A stretch of DNA of 64,000 nt, from NCBI GenBank assembly GCA_006538405.1, contig BJKQ01000006.1:2379001-2443000 (forward strand), written 5' to 3'. Below are positions 46,180 to 58,710 of the stretch, one piece after another. Below the pieces are notes generated by a model that worked only from the letters and a program-made list of their open reading frames with translations, had not been told where the DNA came from and did not search any database. Position 1 is the stretch's first letter. Every line of letters starts with the position of its first letter. This DNA is from Hansfordia pulvinata (Eukaryota > Ascomycota > Sordariomycetes > Xylariales). The translations under genes and the position numbers were made by a program.

Positions 46180-49100
46180 ATGACCTCCACGGACCAGCTC
46201 GGTTCGGGTCGCGATGCGGCCAGATTTGACGCATCCGAAGACGATGACGATGACGATGATCTCGCCTCGGGAGACGAGAGCCCCCACGTCAGCCAGCAAC
46301 TGCAAGCTTCGCGTGACAAAGCAGCAGATCGCCGCGATTTTGAGCTCCGGATGCGAGAGCTGAGGAAGGAGGCTGCATCTGTGGCTCAGAAGCGGCCAGA
46401 AAACGAGAAATCTCGAACAGCCAGCTGGTTCATCCACGAAGCTGAGCAGGCACGCATCATAGAAACCCCGCGAAGTTACCAGATCGAGCTGTTCGAGCGG
46501 GCGAAGGCGAAGAATACCATTGCGGTTCTAGATACTGGTACGGCAGTTCCCCTCCCCCACGTTCTCGCTGTTTCCTGCTAACACCATGCCTTTTAATAGG
46601 GACCGGCAAGACCTTGATCGCTGTGCTATTGCTTGCCCATACGATTGACAATGAGCTGGAGAGCAGGAAAGCCGGCCAATCACCCCGTGTTTCCTTCTTC
46701 TTGGTGAGCCTTGATGACACCCCGTTGCATTCGAAAGGCACAACTGTTGACATCGAGGGCAGGTGGATAAGATCGCGCTAGTGCATCAGCAGTGCGAAGT
46801 CCTCAAAGCAAACCTTTCCCACCCAATCGCATATTTCTGGGGAGAGCGGGTCGACTCAGCCCGTAACAAGGACTTCTGGAAGCAGCAGACAGAGGACAAC
46901 ATGGTGATTGTCTGCACCGCCGCCGTCCTGCTTCACTGTCTGTATCACTCGTACGTCCGCATAGACCAGATCAACCTGCTCATCTTCGACGAGGCCCATC
47001 ATACCAAGAAGAACCATCCGTACGCAAGGATCATCAAGGATTTCTACATTGATCTCGAAGACCAAGAAAAGCAGAGGCCTCGGATCCTTGGGATGACTGC
47101 CTCACCAGTGGATGCCAAAATCGATGTGAGGCAAGCAGCCGAAGAGCTTGAGGCCCTCCTCCACAGCGAGATAGCCACGGTTCCTCACAATGACATGCTC
47201 AAGAAACAATCCCTCCACAGGCCCAAGGAGTTCGTCGTCGAATACCATCCATCTAGCCAATCAGTCGAAACGGTTTTATGGAAGAAGATTTCGCAGCTGG
47301 TCGGTCGCAACCCGGTTTTCAACCGCCTCCTCGCCTACTCAAAGGCTTGTGCCAGCGACCTAGGACTGTGGTGCGCGGACTACGTCTGGCATGCCGCGTT
47401 GAATCGGCGTGAAGTCGATAAACTCATTGCACAGACGAGCAGGAATTTCCACAAGATCAATAAAGAGACCCCAATCTCAGCGCTCGACGACAAAATTGCG
47501 TCCATCAATGAAGTGTCTGATCTCCTGGCTGGACACATCATCGGAACGCCAAAGGAGAGTCGTCCCTTCATCTCACACAAGGTCGAGAAGGTTCTCGCCA
47601 TCCTAAGAGATCATTTCAACTCTCGTCAGGATCGCTGCATTATTTTTGTAGAGCAGCGTTTTACCGCCATGGTCCTTGCCGATCTGCTTCAACAACGCTC
47701 ATTTCGTTTGACGCAGCTCAAGCCCGGAATCTTAGTAAGTCGTGCTCATCAGCCATTCAGAAGCTTGTCGCTAATGTGGAGGGCATCGCCAGCTGGGATC
47801 AAGCGGCGGAGATGCTGGGGATATGAAAACAACCTTCCGTAACCAGATGCTCACATTGCATCGATTCAGGAACGGGGCCATCAATTGCCTCCTGACTACA
47901 ACGGTGGGCGAAGAAGGAATCGACATTCCTGATTGCAACATGATTATCCGCTTTGACCCATGCAAGACGATGATCCAGTACATCCAATCGAGGGGGCGCG
48001 CCCGCCACAAAGACTCCAAGTTGTTCCACCTTGCGGAGTCAGGCAACCAGGACCACAAACAGATTATCGAAGACTGCCATGAGAGCGAGGGAAAGCTGCG
48101 CGAATTCATCGAGATGCTTCCTGAAGATCGCCTATTGAGAGGGGGTGATTATGACGTGGACTATTTCCTGTCCAAGGAACGAACTCACAGAGTCAAGACC
48201 ATCCCCTCCACTCAGGCGAAGTTGACATACAAGAGCAGCCTGGTCGTGCTAGCGACGTTTGTGTCATCTCTGCCCCACCCCGACAACATCTCGTTCGCCC
48301 CAGAATACGTCATCCGGAGTCTCGGCCAGGACTTTCAATGCGAGGTCATCTTGCCTCAATGTTCGCCTCTCAGGAGTGCGGTGGGGAAACAAGCGGGGAG
48401 CAAACAAGTTGCCAAGTGCTCGGCAGCCTTTGAGATGTGTATCAAGTTGTTCGAGAAGAAGTATCTTGACGAGAATTTACGGTCACGGTTCACGAAGATC
48501 CTTCCAGCAATGAGGAATGCTCAGCTAGCCGTCGGCTCCAATAAACAATTGGAATATCCGATGCGTCTCAAACCCGAAATATGGTCCCGATTGGGGTTCC
48601 CAGAGAAACTCCATCTTGCTGTGCTTGGATTGAGCGACCCAACAACGCTGGGGAGGCCATCGCGCCCACTGGCACTCGTCACGAGAGAGCCATTGCCCGA
48701 CATCGCATCGTTTCCCGTTTTCCTGGGCAACGGCAAGTCGACCATGGTGGTCTGTACTTCCGTGGCTCGTGCATTTGAGCTTTCCCACGAGCAAGTGATG
48801 AGTTTGAACGATTACAGTCTGCGCATATTCAATGACCTTTTCAACAAGGAGTACGACTCGAATCCTCAGAAGATGCCCTACTTCTTGGCACCTTTACATG
48901 TCGCTCGAAGCGACGATACCAGCGTCACATGCCCTGACCCGGGCGGCATGATCGATTGGGACGAGATCAGGTCTGCCAACAGTGCACCTGAAGACACACG
49001 TTGGGATGGTGACCCTTCCCAACTGACGAATACCAGATTCGTCATCGATCCTCACGATGGCTCTCGTCGATTCTACACTTTGGGCTACAGACCTGACCTC

Positions 49101-51118
49101 AAACCGTCAGACCCTCAGCTGCCGTCAGCACCGATGGGCCAGCGACGTATCAAAGCCTCGGAAAGAGAAACGTATCGCAATGATATATGGAACTACAGCA
49201 TCAGCCTGTTCGCCCAATCACGCTCTAAGCTGACCCGTAGTGACGATTTGCCCGTTGTTGAAGCAGAGTGTGTCCCTTTGCGCCGAAACATGCTGGACGA
49301 ACACGACAAGGTCGAGACAGGCAAGTCAAGGTGCTATATCATATTCAAAACTCTGCTGCTTTCGTCTGTAAGTCCACCTTACTCAATTGATTCTCAACAT
49401 GCATCTCACGCTTCGCTCAGCTTTCCGTCGATGTTGTTGCCATGGCGTATCTTTTACCAGCCATAATACATCGCGTCGAGTCAAACTTGATTGTGCTCGA
49501 AGCATGCCAAAGTCTAGACCTCATGATCCCATCCACGCTGGCCCTCGAGGCAATGACAAAGGACAGCGATAATTCGGAAGATCACGGTGTTGCCAAAGTG
49601 AATTTTCAAGGCGGCATGGGAAACAACTACGAGCGACTGGAGTTCCTAGGCGATACATTCCTGAAGATGGGAACCAGCATTGCTCTCTTTACCCGGTTTC
49701 CTGACGGAAATGAGTACGACTACCATGTTGAAAGGATGCTGATGATCTGCAACAAGAATCTTTTCAGCAACGCCCGAGAAACCAGACTTGAGGAGTACAT
49801 CCGCACGAGAGCCTTCAGCAGACGCACTTGGTACCCTCCAGGCCTGGACCTCCTCAAAGGCAAGCAGGACAAAAGCCAGATCGGAAAGAACATTCATACT
49901 CTCGCGGACAAGTCAATCGCCGACGTCTGCGAGGCGCTCATCGGCGCAGCATACCTGACCAGCCGCGATACCGGCCTCGACCTGGCAGTGCGCGCTGTCA
50001 CCAAAATGGTCAAATCAAGGAACCACACCATGGAGGCATTCGCCGACTACTACCAGGCCTTCGAAGTGCCCGCTTGGCAAAGCGGGGAGACGACAGCGGC
50101 GCAGGAGCATGTGGCCAGTCAGATCGAACGCAAACTGGGTCACCGGTTTCGATATCCACGCCTTCTTCGCTCTGCCTTGAACCATGCGTCGCACGGTCAG
50201 ATGTGGGAGAACATACCCACCTACCAGCGACTCGAGTTCCTGGGTGACTCACTGCTTGACATGGCCTGCGTTGACTATTTGTTCCGAGCGTTTCCCGGTG
50301 CGGACCCCCAGTGGTTGACTGAGCACAAAATGGCCATGGTGTCGAACCGTTTCCTCGCCTTCCTCGCTGTCCGACTCGGCCTGCACAAACAAATGCAGTG
50401 CCACTCGGACAGACTTCGTAGCGACATTGCCCGGTACGCGAGCGCAGTTGAAGCTGTGTATGGCGGTGCTGATGGCGACGAACCTCAGCCTCGCTATCTC
50501 GGCGAGACTCACGACGATACCCTCTGGACTGGATCCGTCAATGACGGGGGCCACGACGGCAGCAATGACGGCAACGAAGGACTGCCGCAGCCACCAAAGG
50601 TCCTCGCTGATCTAGTAGAAGCCTATATGGGCGCGGTTTTCGTTGACAGTGGTTTCGACTTCAACGGTGCCATCCGCGACGGCTTCTTCACCAACCACAT
50701 TCTCCCCTACTTCGCCCCAAGTCAAGGCAGCGACGGCGGCGAGGGGTACGAGAAGCAGCAGATGCGCCTCTACGACTCCCTTCCTGCCCGGCACCCAGTC
50801 ACAATTCTCACCTCGTCGCTGCAGCAGCGCTTCCACTGCGCCCGAGGCGCTCGCTTCATGATCGACGAGATCCCCGCAAGCATCGGCAGCGGTGGCAGCG
50901 ACGGGCGCGTCATCTGTGCAGTCTACATCCACGGTGCCGTCCGTGCCCACGCCGCAGCCGACAGTGCGCGCTCCGCGAAGTTCAAAGCAGCCAGCCAGCT
51001 GCTGACCGAGCTCGAAGAGCTCGGCGGGATGGGCGGCGAGGAAGTCGTCCGATTCCGACGCGCGTATGACTGCGACTGCAAGAGCGGCAGCGGTAGCGGC
51101 CTTGTTCATCAAACATAA
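46180..51118 (+). CDS. dcl1: Dicer-like protein 1
   Basis: RNase III enzyme that cuts double-stranded RNA into small RNAs for silencing; in Neurospora DCL-1 also acts in meiotic silencing. Five exons: 46180-46537, 46600-46703, 46763-47734, 47793-49367, 49421-51118; introns 53-62 bp, all in phase; 1568 aa, close to the family's usual size. The acidic N-terminus precedes the helicase: Walker A GTGKT (120-124), DEAH (230-233), GMTASP, and QSRGRARHK in the C-terminal lobe. The Dicer-dimerisation part follows (about 48220-48500). RNase IIIa has ERLEFLGD (1074-1081) with DVCEALIGAAY; RNase IIIb has QRLEFLGD (about 1272-1279) with DLVEAYMGAVFVD. Catalytic acids are present in both. The dsRNA-binding tail ends CDCKSG, fitting the CHCC zinc motif of fungal Dicers. 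No PAZ domain was recognised. The N-terminal extension points to type 1, not type 2. Confidence 0.96.
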
Positions 51119-52206
51119 CAGTCTCACCTAGACTAGACGACATGAGAACACTGCCACCGGTCTCTGGGTGCATCAGGAAAGGGGACGCGAGCGGCATCAT
51201 CGAGTCTTGGGAAAGCATCTCGGGGACTCAGGGGTTCGAGGGTGGAATTCTTGAGTTAACTCGGGCTTCAACTTTGCAATTCGCTTTCAGTTGCAATTCG
51301 GCTGGGGTTGCTTGCTTATTCTGAGAGAACTGCCCATTGCGCCAAACAAAGGTGCTGGAGAGACCGGGGGGCGATCGTTCTTCCTCGCACTACAATTAGC
51401 CCCCCCTCCCTTCTCAGTCAGTCCTCAATCTAATCTAAGACTACGTTGAAATCTACAACATGGTTCTTCGCCCGAATGCTGGTTTCAAGGGCAACAACCG
51501 TTGGACATGTCACCTTTCCCAACAGTATCATGTCAAGTTGCAAGTGAATCAATCAACAGGGTATTTTCGAGATGATGCAGTATGTACATGACGAGGGAGC
51601 CTGGCTGCAATAGACCCCTCTTCTTTGTAATAGCCCTTGTGGCGCAGGCCAAGTCTAAAAACCCATTGCTCCCAATTTGGTATCACAGTCAGAGCCAACC
51701 CAAGTAATTCCGCTCTTTAACGGGACCGAAATGCGCGCAAATGAAATGGCAGCCTCGGAGAAACCCAGAGACAGATTGAAATGCGATGTAACAAAGGAAA
51801 TGACTGGCCAGTAGAAGCCGTTCAAAGATCGTCAAGTTCGTCGTTGCGTGTTTTTGGTCGCCGAGCCGCAGCCGCGACGCTGGGGAAAGGGGGTATTAGA
51901 ATGCCTGATGAATCAGACGAGGCGGAACAGGGTCGGCTTGGGTATGGCCGGTCCCTGTCTTCGCGCTGTGAAATGAAAAGCGAAAGAGAAGCTGAGGCTG
52001 CAGGCGAGTTCAGGCTCGCAGGAAGCCCAGTTGAAGCGTACATCGTCATCGTAATCTTCGTCCATCGCTGGCCTATCCATCTAAGTTGTCGAACCAAAGA
52101 AAAAAACACCGCACACCAGAGGTACCCAGTGCCAGCCAAGTTGCCAACGGGGTTGTCTTAGCAAGAAGCCTCTCCGATGCGAAGAGACCACCTGCGCCTT
52201 ATCGGC
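51119..52206. other. Intergenic between convergent genes
   Basis: 3' sides of DCL1 and the minus-strand gene that ends at 52207. Near-average base composition; no coding frame above about 125 codons and no motif. Confidence 0.55.
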
Positions 52207-54957
52207 TTAGTTCATGGCGGCGGCCTTGCCTTTGCCCTTGTCAAGGCGCGTGGGGTGCCGTTGGCTCATGGCCGAGGTCTTGCGTATCCTGATCACAGGC
52301 GGCTCTGGGTCCTCTTCCATGTCCATATCTTCCTCGTCGATAGGGTCTTGCGTGGCTTCGTACCGGAGCCGGCTTGGAGCGGTACGGAACCCTGGGTCTT
52401 TCGAGCGAGATAGAGGTATGTCGAAATTGATCTGCTCTTCAGCTGAAGTGTAATCATCCTCGGATTCGGAAGGGGCGGTGTCGTTTAGTTGGGTGAACGA
52501 AGGGGTTTCATCGTGGTGATTAGGATGGCTCAGGTATGAAGAAGCTGCACCAGATTCTTCGACAAGCTTAGCGGCGTCGGCTGAGTCCCTGAAGGCCTTG
52601 AATGCGAGCGTCCGAGGCGAGTCTGGGGTGGAAGACTGAGGGGTGGGCGGGGCTTGTAACGAGTCCAGCCCTGGGAGGTTGGAGTAGTCCAGACCGTAAC
52701 CTCCGTCCGCAAAGAGGAGATCTTCGTCGTCACGCGAGCGACGGGGATTTCCAAAAGAGTCATCGGACGAGATGTAATCGTCCATATTGAAATCAGACAG
52801 GTGAGGCTGCTGATAGGAAATAGATCCCCCGTTGGTTGTCGACCTCGCGCGATGAGACTGGGCTGTAGAAGTTGCTCTCATGCGACCCTCGGGTTGCTCC
52901 TCAATATTATTATTATTATCGTAATATACTGATGCAATATCGCTCTGGCTGGCATTCAGAAATTTTGGGAATGGCGGAAATGGAGAAAGGTCGACCGAAG
53001 TATTGGCGGTGTGGCCAGATTGCGGTCTAAAAGGATTCGAACTCATACTTGAGTAGGTCGCGGTCTCTGATGTGATGGAGTAATTGCGGAGGCTGCTTGA
53101 CCGATCCGGTATCGAGTCCTCAATCTCAGAGTTCCGGAAGCTCTTGCCACCGGAAGACAGGGCGCTCAGACCCCGAGATCGGCTTGCCGACTGGGCCTGG
53201 CTTTTGGAGCGACGCCGAGGCTGTGCTACCTCTGTTGGGACAGTTAGCAAGATGGCTCTGTAATGATGAAAAGCAAACCGCAATAGCAAGACAGCACTAA
53301 CGTCGTGGTGCAGCGGACTTTGATTCTATATAGGCGGAAGGAGAGTCGTGAGATTCGGTGGTACTTCCCAGGTTGCGTCGTGAAGAGCCCCATTCGGCGG
53401 GTTGTGTTGAGTTCTGGTGCGTGGGCCTTCGCGAACGGCCCTCTCCGGCATCGTACCGGCTTGAGGCCTGGGACCCGTGGAAGCTGTTGCGGTGGGCGAC
53501 AGCCTTGCCCTTGTCCGGTGTCGGCGGGCCGAGAGCCGGGCCCCTTCGGGAGGAGCGCTTCGGAGGCTTGGGGGGAGGCACAGGGCGTTGTTCGAAGCTG
53601 CTGTCGGAGGACATGGAATGGCGCCGGTTGGGGTTGTATGTGGTGAACTCGGGCACCTGGCGGGGGCATTGTAGTTGGACCGCGGGACGTCTCTGGGTTT
53701 CCGAGACGAACGGGTCTGCTGGCTTGACCTGCTAGCGGGGCGAGACTTGGAGGATTTGCCGACATCATAGTTGTCATGGGCGGCAACTCGGGCCTTTTCC
53801 CGAAGGGACTCTGGGAAGTTGTGCGGTTCAGGATCCCGACTCTTGCGGCTGCGAGACGTGTTGGGTTGCCTGGCGTTGGTCGACGATGAAGAGCCGACGT
53901 AAGAATGGAGAGACTTTCTCCTAGATGCCGTCTCGTATGCCTTGACTTCGCCTCTGGCCCCGGCTTCCACCACGTCCTCGTCGTCGTAGTACATTGACCG
54001 GGTGCGAGAGTTGCGAGAACCGCGAGAAGCGGTACGCATGGGTGATGCCGCTGCCAATTGCGCGTGGGAGCTTGCAGATCTCGTTCGGAGGTTGGCCCCC
54101 AGGGACCTGCGTCTTCTCGAGCTCCGGCCGAGGTCTTCGTCGTCGAAATCATCGTCTTCCTCCATGTGGTCGAAAGGAATGGCGCCAAAGGTCTTCTTGT
54201 AATATTCCAGAGCTTTACCGGAGTGCATGTCGACACCGTTGGCCCCAATATTGCGGTCGGCCACATCTTCTCCATAGTTCTTTGATCCAGCTGCCTTCAC
54301 ACGGCCATAGAAGTCGGACGGCCTGATCGAAGAGTGTGCCTCAAGCAAGTCAACGTGGCCGTGGCTTTTGGAAAGATCCGTCTCGCCACTGCGAATGGAG
54401 GCAGCGGTAGATCCAAAGTGCGAGAACGAAGGTGTGGGCGGATTTAGCGTGTAGACTTCGAGCTTCGAGTCGTTTGCTGACGAGGTGTCGATGGCCTTGG
54501 CCGGCAGCTTGTAAGGCGGGCCGGTCTTCTTGGTGTTAGGCAACTGGCGCAGCTCACTCCGCGGTGTGCGGCTCGAGGCGGAATCACCGCGGGGCGGGGA
54601 CCTTCCCAGCCGCGAGGGACTCCAGGAGCAGTGCTGGGTCTATCCACGCTGTCGCTGCGAATTCTGGGAATAGCAGGCGGCGGCGCCGCGTTCGAGTTCA
54701 CGGCATCTCTGAGGTTGGGATGAGACTTTTGGAATTGCTCCAGAATGCTCGCACCGTTGCCCTGCACCGGGTATTTCCCTGCTACTAGTTAGAGACGGAA
54801 GTGGCGACAAGGGTGCAAGAGGCGAAGGGCATACCGCGAATGGGGGGAGTGCTGCAGTGGTGGCATCGTATCGTTGGGCCTTGAGCAGGTGCAGACTGGT
54901 GTCGGCACCGGCGCCGTCGGCGGAAGGCTTCCTGGAAAGGAAGCCGAGGAAGCCCAT
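52207..54957 (-). CDS. Large disordered protein of unknown function, three frameshifts
   Basis: Unrecognised protein of about 875 aa. Exons on the minus strand: 54957-54835, 54778-53302, 53231-52207; introns of 56 and 70 bp (GTATGC and GTTAGT donors, CAG acceptors). It starts MGFLGFLSRKPSADGAGADT, then PPIRGKYPVQGNGASILEQF across intron 1. The middle has KALEYYKKTFGAIPFDHMEE and a long Ser/Arg-rich stretch; the C-terminal third is Ser/Asp/Glu-rich and ends TRLDKGKGKAAAMN. Three frame changes, each equal to one missing base, lie at the G/C runs 54842-54847, 54591-54599 and 53662-53666. With three bases restored the CDS is 2628 nt. Many Ser-Pro/Thr-Pro and basic clusters suggest a phosphorylated scaffold; that is inference only. 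Confidence 0.75.
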
Positions 54958-56295
54958 GGTGAATCAATTGATCGAATGGTGCTGCTATATCGCCATGCGC
55001 GGGGCCGCGGACCCGACCGATCGGTAATGGGCCAGCGTTGCAGTGTGTGACGCTTCGGGAACCGTTTGTTTCACTGGGATGTCTTGGTTGAGCGCCGCTG
55101 CAGAACGGGGGCGAGGCGGCTGACAGGAGCGGCCAAAGAACAAGCAAGACAGGGCGGCCCTGTCGGTCTGGCGCGGTGAGCAGGGTGTGGGTGTGTTATA
55201 GTCGGATCATGGCACGAACGATCCGGTCTTGCGCAGGGACAGAAGGAAAGAGGAGAGAAAGAAGCCGTGTGAGATGAGCAGGATGGCGCAGGATCCGACA
55301 GGACAAGACGGGACAACGGTGGTGGAGAGGCGTGGACTGGAAGTGACGGGAGTGGAGGCGCGCCGCCTTGTCAGGGGAGACGGGAGAGAGAGGAAGCGGG
55401 TGAAGCGAATACGGCCCCCTTAGGCCAGCTGGTGTGTCTCTGGGTCTGGCGACTAATCATACGCCGGCGTGGGTAGCGTGAAAAAAAAAGATGGACGTCG
55501 GGAGTGTGGTGGGCGTGATGTGGTGCGGCGTGGTCGGGCGGCCTGGACGGGTTCTAGTTTACCGGGTATTTTATTGGGATCGTGAGTTCGTACTTACGGG
55601 TACGGTAGGAGGTAGGTCGGTATGTGGGCAAGATCGATAAGGTCACGATGATGTTTCACGGTGTGCTGATGAGTTCCAAGCACAGGAGAATCAAACGTGT
55701 TGCAAAGTTGGGCCGATGGAAGGGGCGCCCGAGGGTTCATGTATTCGAGCGTGGGGGAAGAGCACCTGGGCTGTATCCGTATATCTATCATATCACATCT
55801 CCGTCCAAGGGTGCGACTTCCTCCCGTTCTCTCATCTGTACCACCTCCGGCGGGACTGTCTGTGTGGAGGTAGGCAGGTACCTTAGATGGGCAGACGGGC
55901 CCAGAAAGTACACCCATTTTACTTATTTCGGGAATATCTGCAGGGTCCCCGGGTCATTAGACGGGTGTGCGAGTAATACCAACGCAAGGCTCCGGGCGCG
56001 GCAAACGCCGCCGCCTCCAGCATCAACACGAACAACATCGAAAAACACACACCCACGATCAACAAGCCAGGGCTCTGGATCTACGAGGACGTGGAGGTAG
56101 GGCCAGGCAAGACAGGGCCAGAGCGGCAAGGTGCAGAGCCACCATGTTACACAATTAAGTCCAACCCTGCAGCTGCATGGGGGAGGCCCTGCCGGTTTGC
56201 TGCGGGCGCGGGCGGCGGCGGGGCCTCGACAGCTCCGCTCCCTGCTTGGGACTTGGGACCCGGCGCTCCAAAATGGCCCAGATGGCCCCCCTGTG

Positions 56296-56309
56296 TACGA
56301 GTACTCGTA
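56296..56309. repeat. Palindrome TACGAGTACTCGTA
   Basis: Perfect 14-bp palindrome of the dispersed family. Confidence 0.85.
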
Positions 56310-58571
56310 TGTCCAGGTGGCCGCGCACGTCCGAGACGGTGATCCATGGTCTGCAAGCTGCCTGCACGCACGCACGCTCGCGAGGGCTGCAAATCCAGCA
56401 GCCCCGTGCGTCCGTGGCCCGATCAGGTCAGGCCAGGCCGGATCAGACCAGGTCAGCACTGATGAGCTGCTATGCTCGCCGAGGCAGACATCTCGCCGGC
56501 ACGAGTCTGTCAGTGTGTCAGACCCGACGCGAAGGAAGCCCGCCGACTGGCGGCGGGGAGACAAGGAGTCAGTTACAGGGCTAACGAGATCTGGAGGTGT
56601 GCAATGGAAGGGAGGTATTTCGTAGGTAGCTACGAGTGTAGGTACTCGAACCGAGGTCGAGGTATTGGAGAGCCCAATCCCTCTCCAACAAGACTACCTC
56701 ACCGGGATGTGCGGGAGTTCGGTCACTCCTCGATACAATTTGAAGTCGGGAGACCGCTCCGCCAGGCACAGGTACCTGCGTCAGGCACAGCGACCTTGAC
56801 CGCGACCTGCAGTCCCCGTCTTCTTTGGCGCGTCCACTAACCGCACCGGAACATATCTCTACTGTACCTACGTACCTCGAGATGGCACCTACGAGTGAAA
56901 TCTTGTACCTTGCCCCTCTACTTACCGTGCGTAGATACTTGAGTCTAGGCAACCATGCACCCACCCAGGTACATGCAGAACCCCACCAACTCTTCACCCC
57001 CCTCCGTCGCTCGACAGCCGGCGGGGGGCCCTGTGCGCTAAGGGCTCTGTGCGTTCCTTGCTACGAGTCCTTTCAGATGTACGAGTCCGTCTCCGTGCTC
57101 TCTGATCCGACGATGCGGCTGCCACTCGTCACATTTCTCTTCGCCGTCTCCCACAGACCACATGGTGATCACCCATGAGCACATACTCGCACCCGCCCGC
57201 CTCGCCGACTGTTTGACCTGTGTTCCAACTTCTGCCGAGGCAACCTGAGCCGCAAGCCCCCTCGTCCAAGCTCCTTGTGTTAGTGCGCTGCTCGCTGACT
57301 CGAGCTTGCAGAAGACACGTTCGAACGCCTCCGAGGTGCTGTGTGGTGTGCCTGAGGGGAGAGAGGGAAGGACTGCCAAGACCCACGCGCTTCGTCGTCA
57401 TCTTCCCACGCGCCATCCACCGCGCGCACCACGGGGGCCAGATGGCGGCCCATCTCAGTGGCCCACCTGCGAATCCGCTTGCCCAACAGAGACTACCAAC
57501 CTGGACTGATGAACCACACAACTTGCTACGAGTGCGCTTGCTCATAAAGGCACCGCGGCACATACCCATGACACCCACGAGTACTCGCACGACTACTGGT
57601 ACGGAGTGATTGGCGTCATGGATCCCAACGTGGCCGGCTCCGAGGTCTCCTATCCGTATCCTCCATCTGCCCTGTCCCAGGCCACAGGCTCCACATCGCC
57701 AACATGGCCCTCTACTACGTACGCGCTGTCGGTCTGCCTTCCGCGATGTGCCCCTTATCATCACTCCCTGCGTTGCGGTCAATTCAGCGGGCGGGGTTTT
57801 GCCCACTGGACCACTGATATGGCTCTTTGCCCAAGAAAAAGAGACATATGCGGATACCGTGGGAGAAAAATTCAGTCAAAAGGCACCTCCTTTCGGACAC
57901 CAAGACGAGTCTACGCCACGCTGCTCCTGGGTTCCTAAACCGAGAGCCATTGTGAGCCGACCGAGACCGTCAGCCGGGGACCTTGACGCCACCTGCGCGT
58001 GGGCATCGACATGGGCCAATCTGCCTCATTGCGCCCAATCATAGCACTCCGTGACATGGTTTGGTCAAGGTCTGCGTCGTCAACAGGGCTGTCACCGCTT
58101 GCGACGAGGCAAATAAAGGCACCGACGACAAAAGGCAGCCTGGGCTGGGCTGGGCGTTGCCAGGATCAGACCTGGTGAAATCGCGCCGTGTTCGCCTTCT
58201 TCAGCGCCTCGTCGCTCTGGTCACAAAGCTCATTGTTGTGCATGAAGACAATGTGGGCAGAAAAGCAAGCACGCCCGCTCAGCTGCATTCATCTGAACTT
58301 TGACCTTGGCATCGCTCGGAAGAGGAAAGCCTTCTGCAGGATTGCTGGCCACAGAAAGACTGTTCTCCAACCGTTGGCTGGCGCCCTGCGCCGTCGATTG
58401 TGGGCTGTTGTTTATCATTTAGCGCAGTCGGTGCCCCCGCGAGGAAAAGGCAAATATGCTTGAACGACTCCCGAGTCCTAATTTGCCGGACTGGGCTGCG
58501 AGCACACTGACGAGATGCTGGCCAACGCTGCTGATTTGATGTCCAATGATCGGCGGCGCACACATATTCGT

Positions 58572-58583
58572 ACGAGTACTCGT
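58572..58583. repeat. Palindrome ACGAGTACTCGT (copy 1 of a pair)
   Basis: Perfect 12-bp palindrome; a second identical one starts 127 bp further right. Confidence 0.85.
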
Positions 58584-58698
58584 GCACACACACAAACACC
58601 CCTGCAGCGATGCTCTCGATGACTGGCATCGTCCCTGCACAGCGCCGGCCAGACGGCGTTCGAGAAGGGGATAATAGCTCACATGCACTGCCACAGGT

Positions 58699-58710
58699 AC
58701 GAGTACTCGT
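58699..58710. repeat. Palindrome ACGAGTACTCGT (copy 2 of a pair)
   Basis: Same 12-bp word as at 58572. The flanks share only the first base on each side (GT-AC context), so this is not a longer duplication. Confidence 0.85.
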
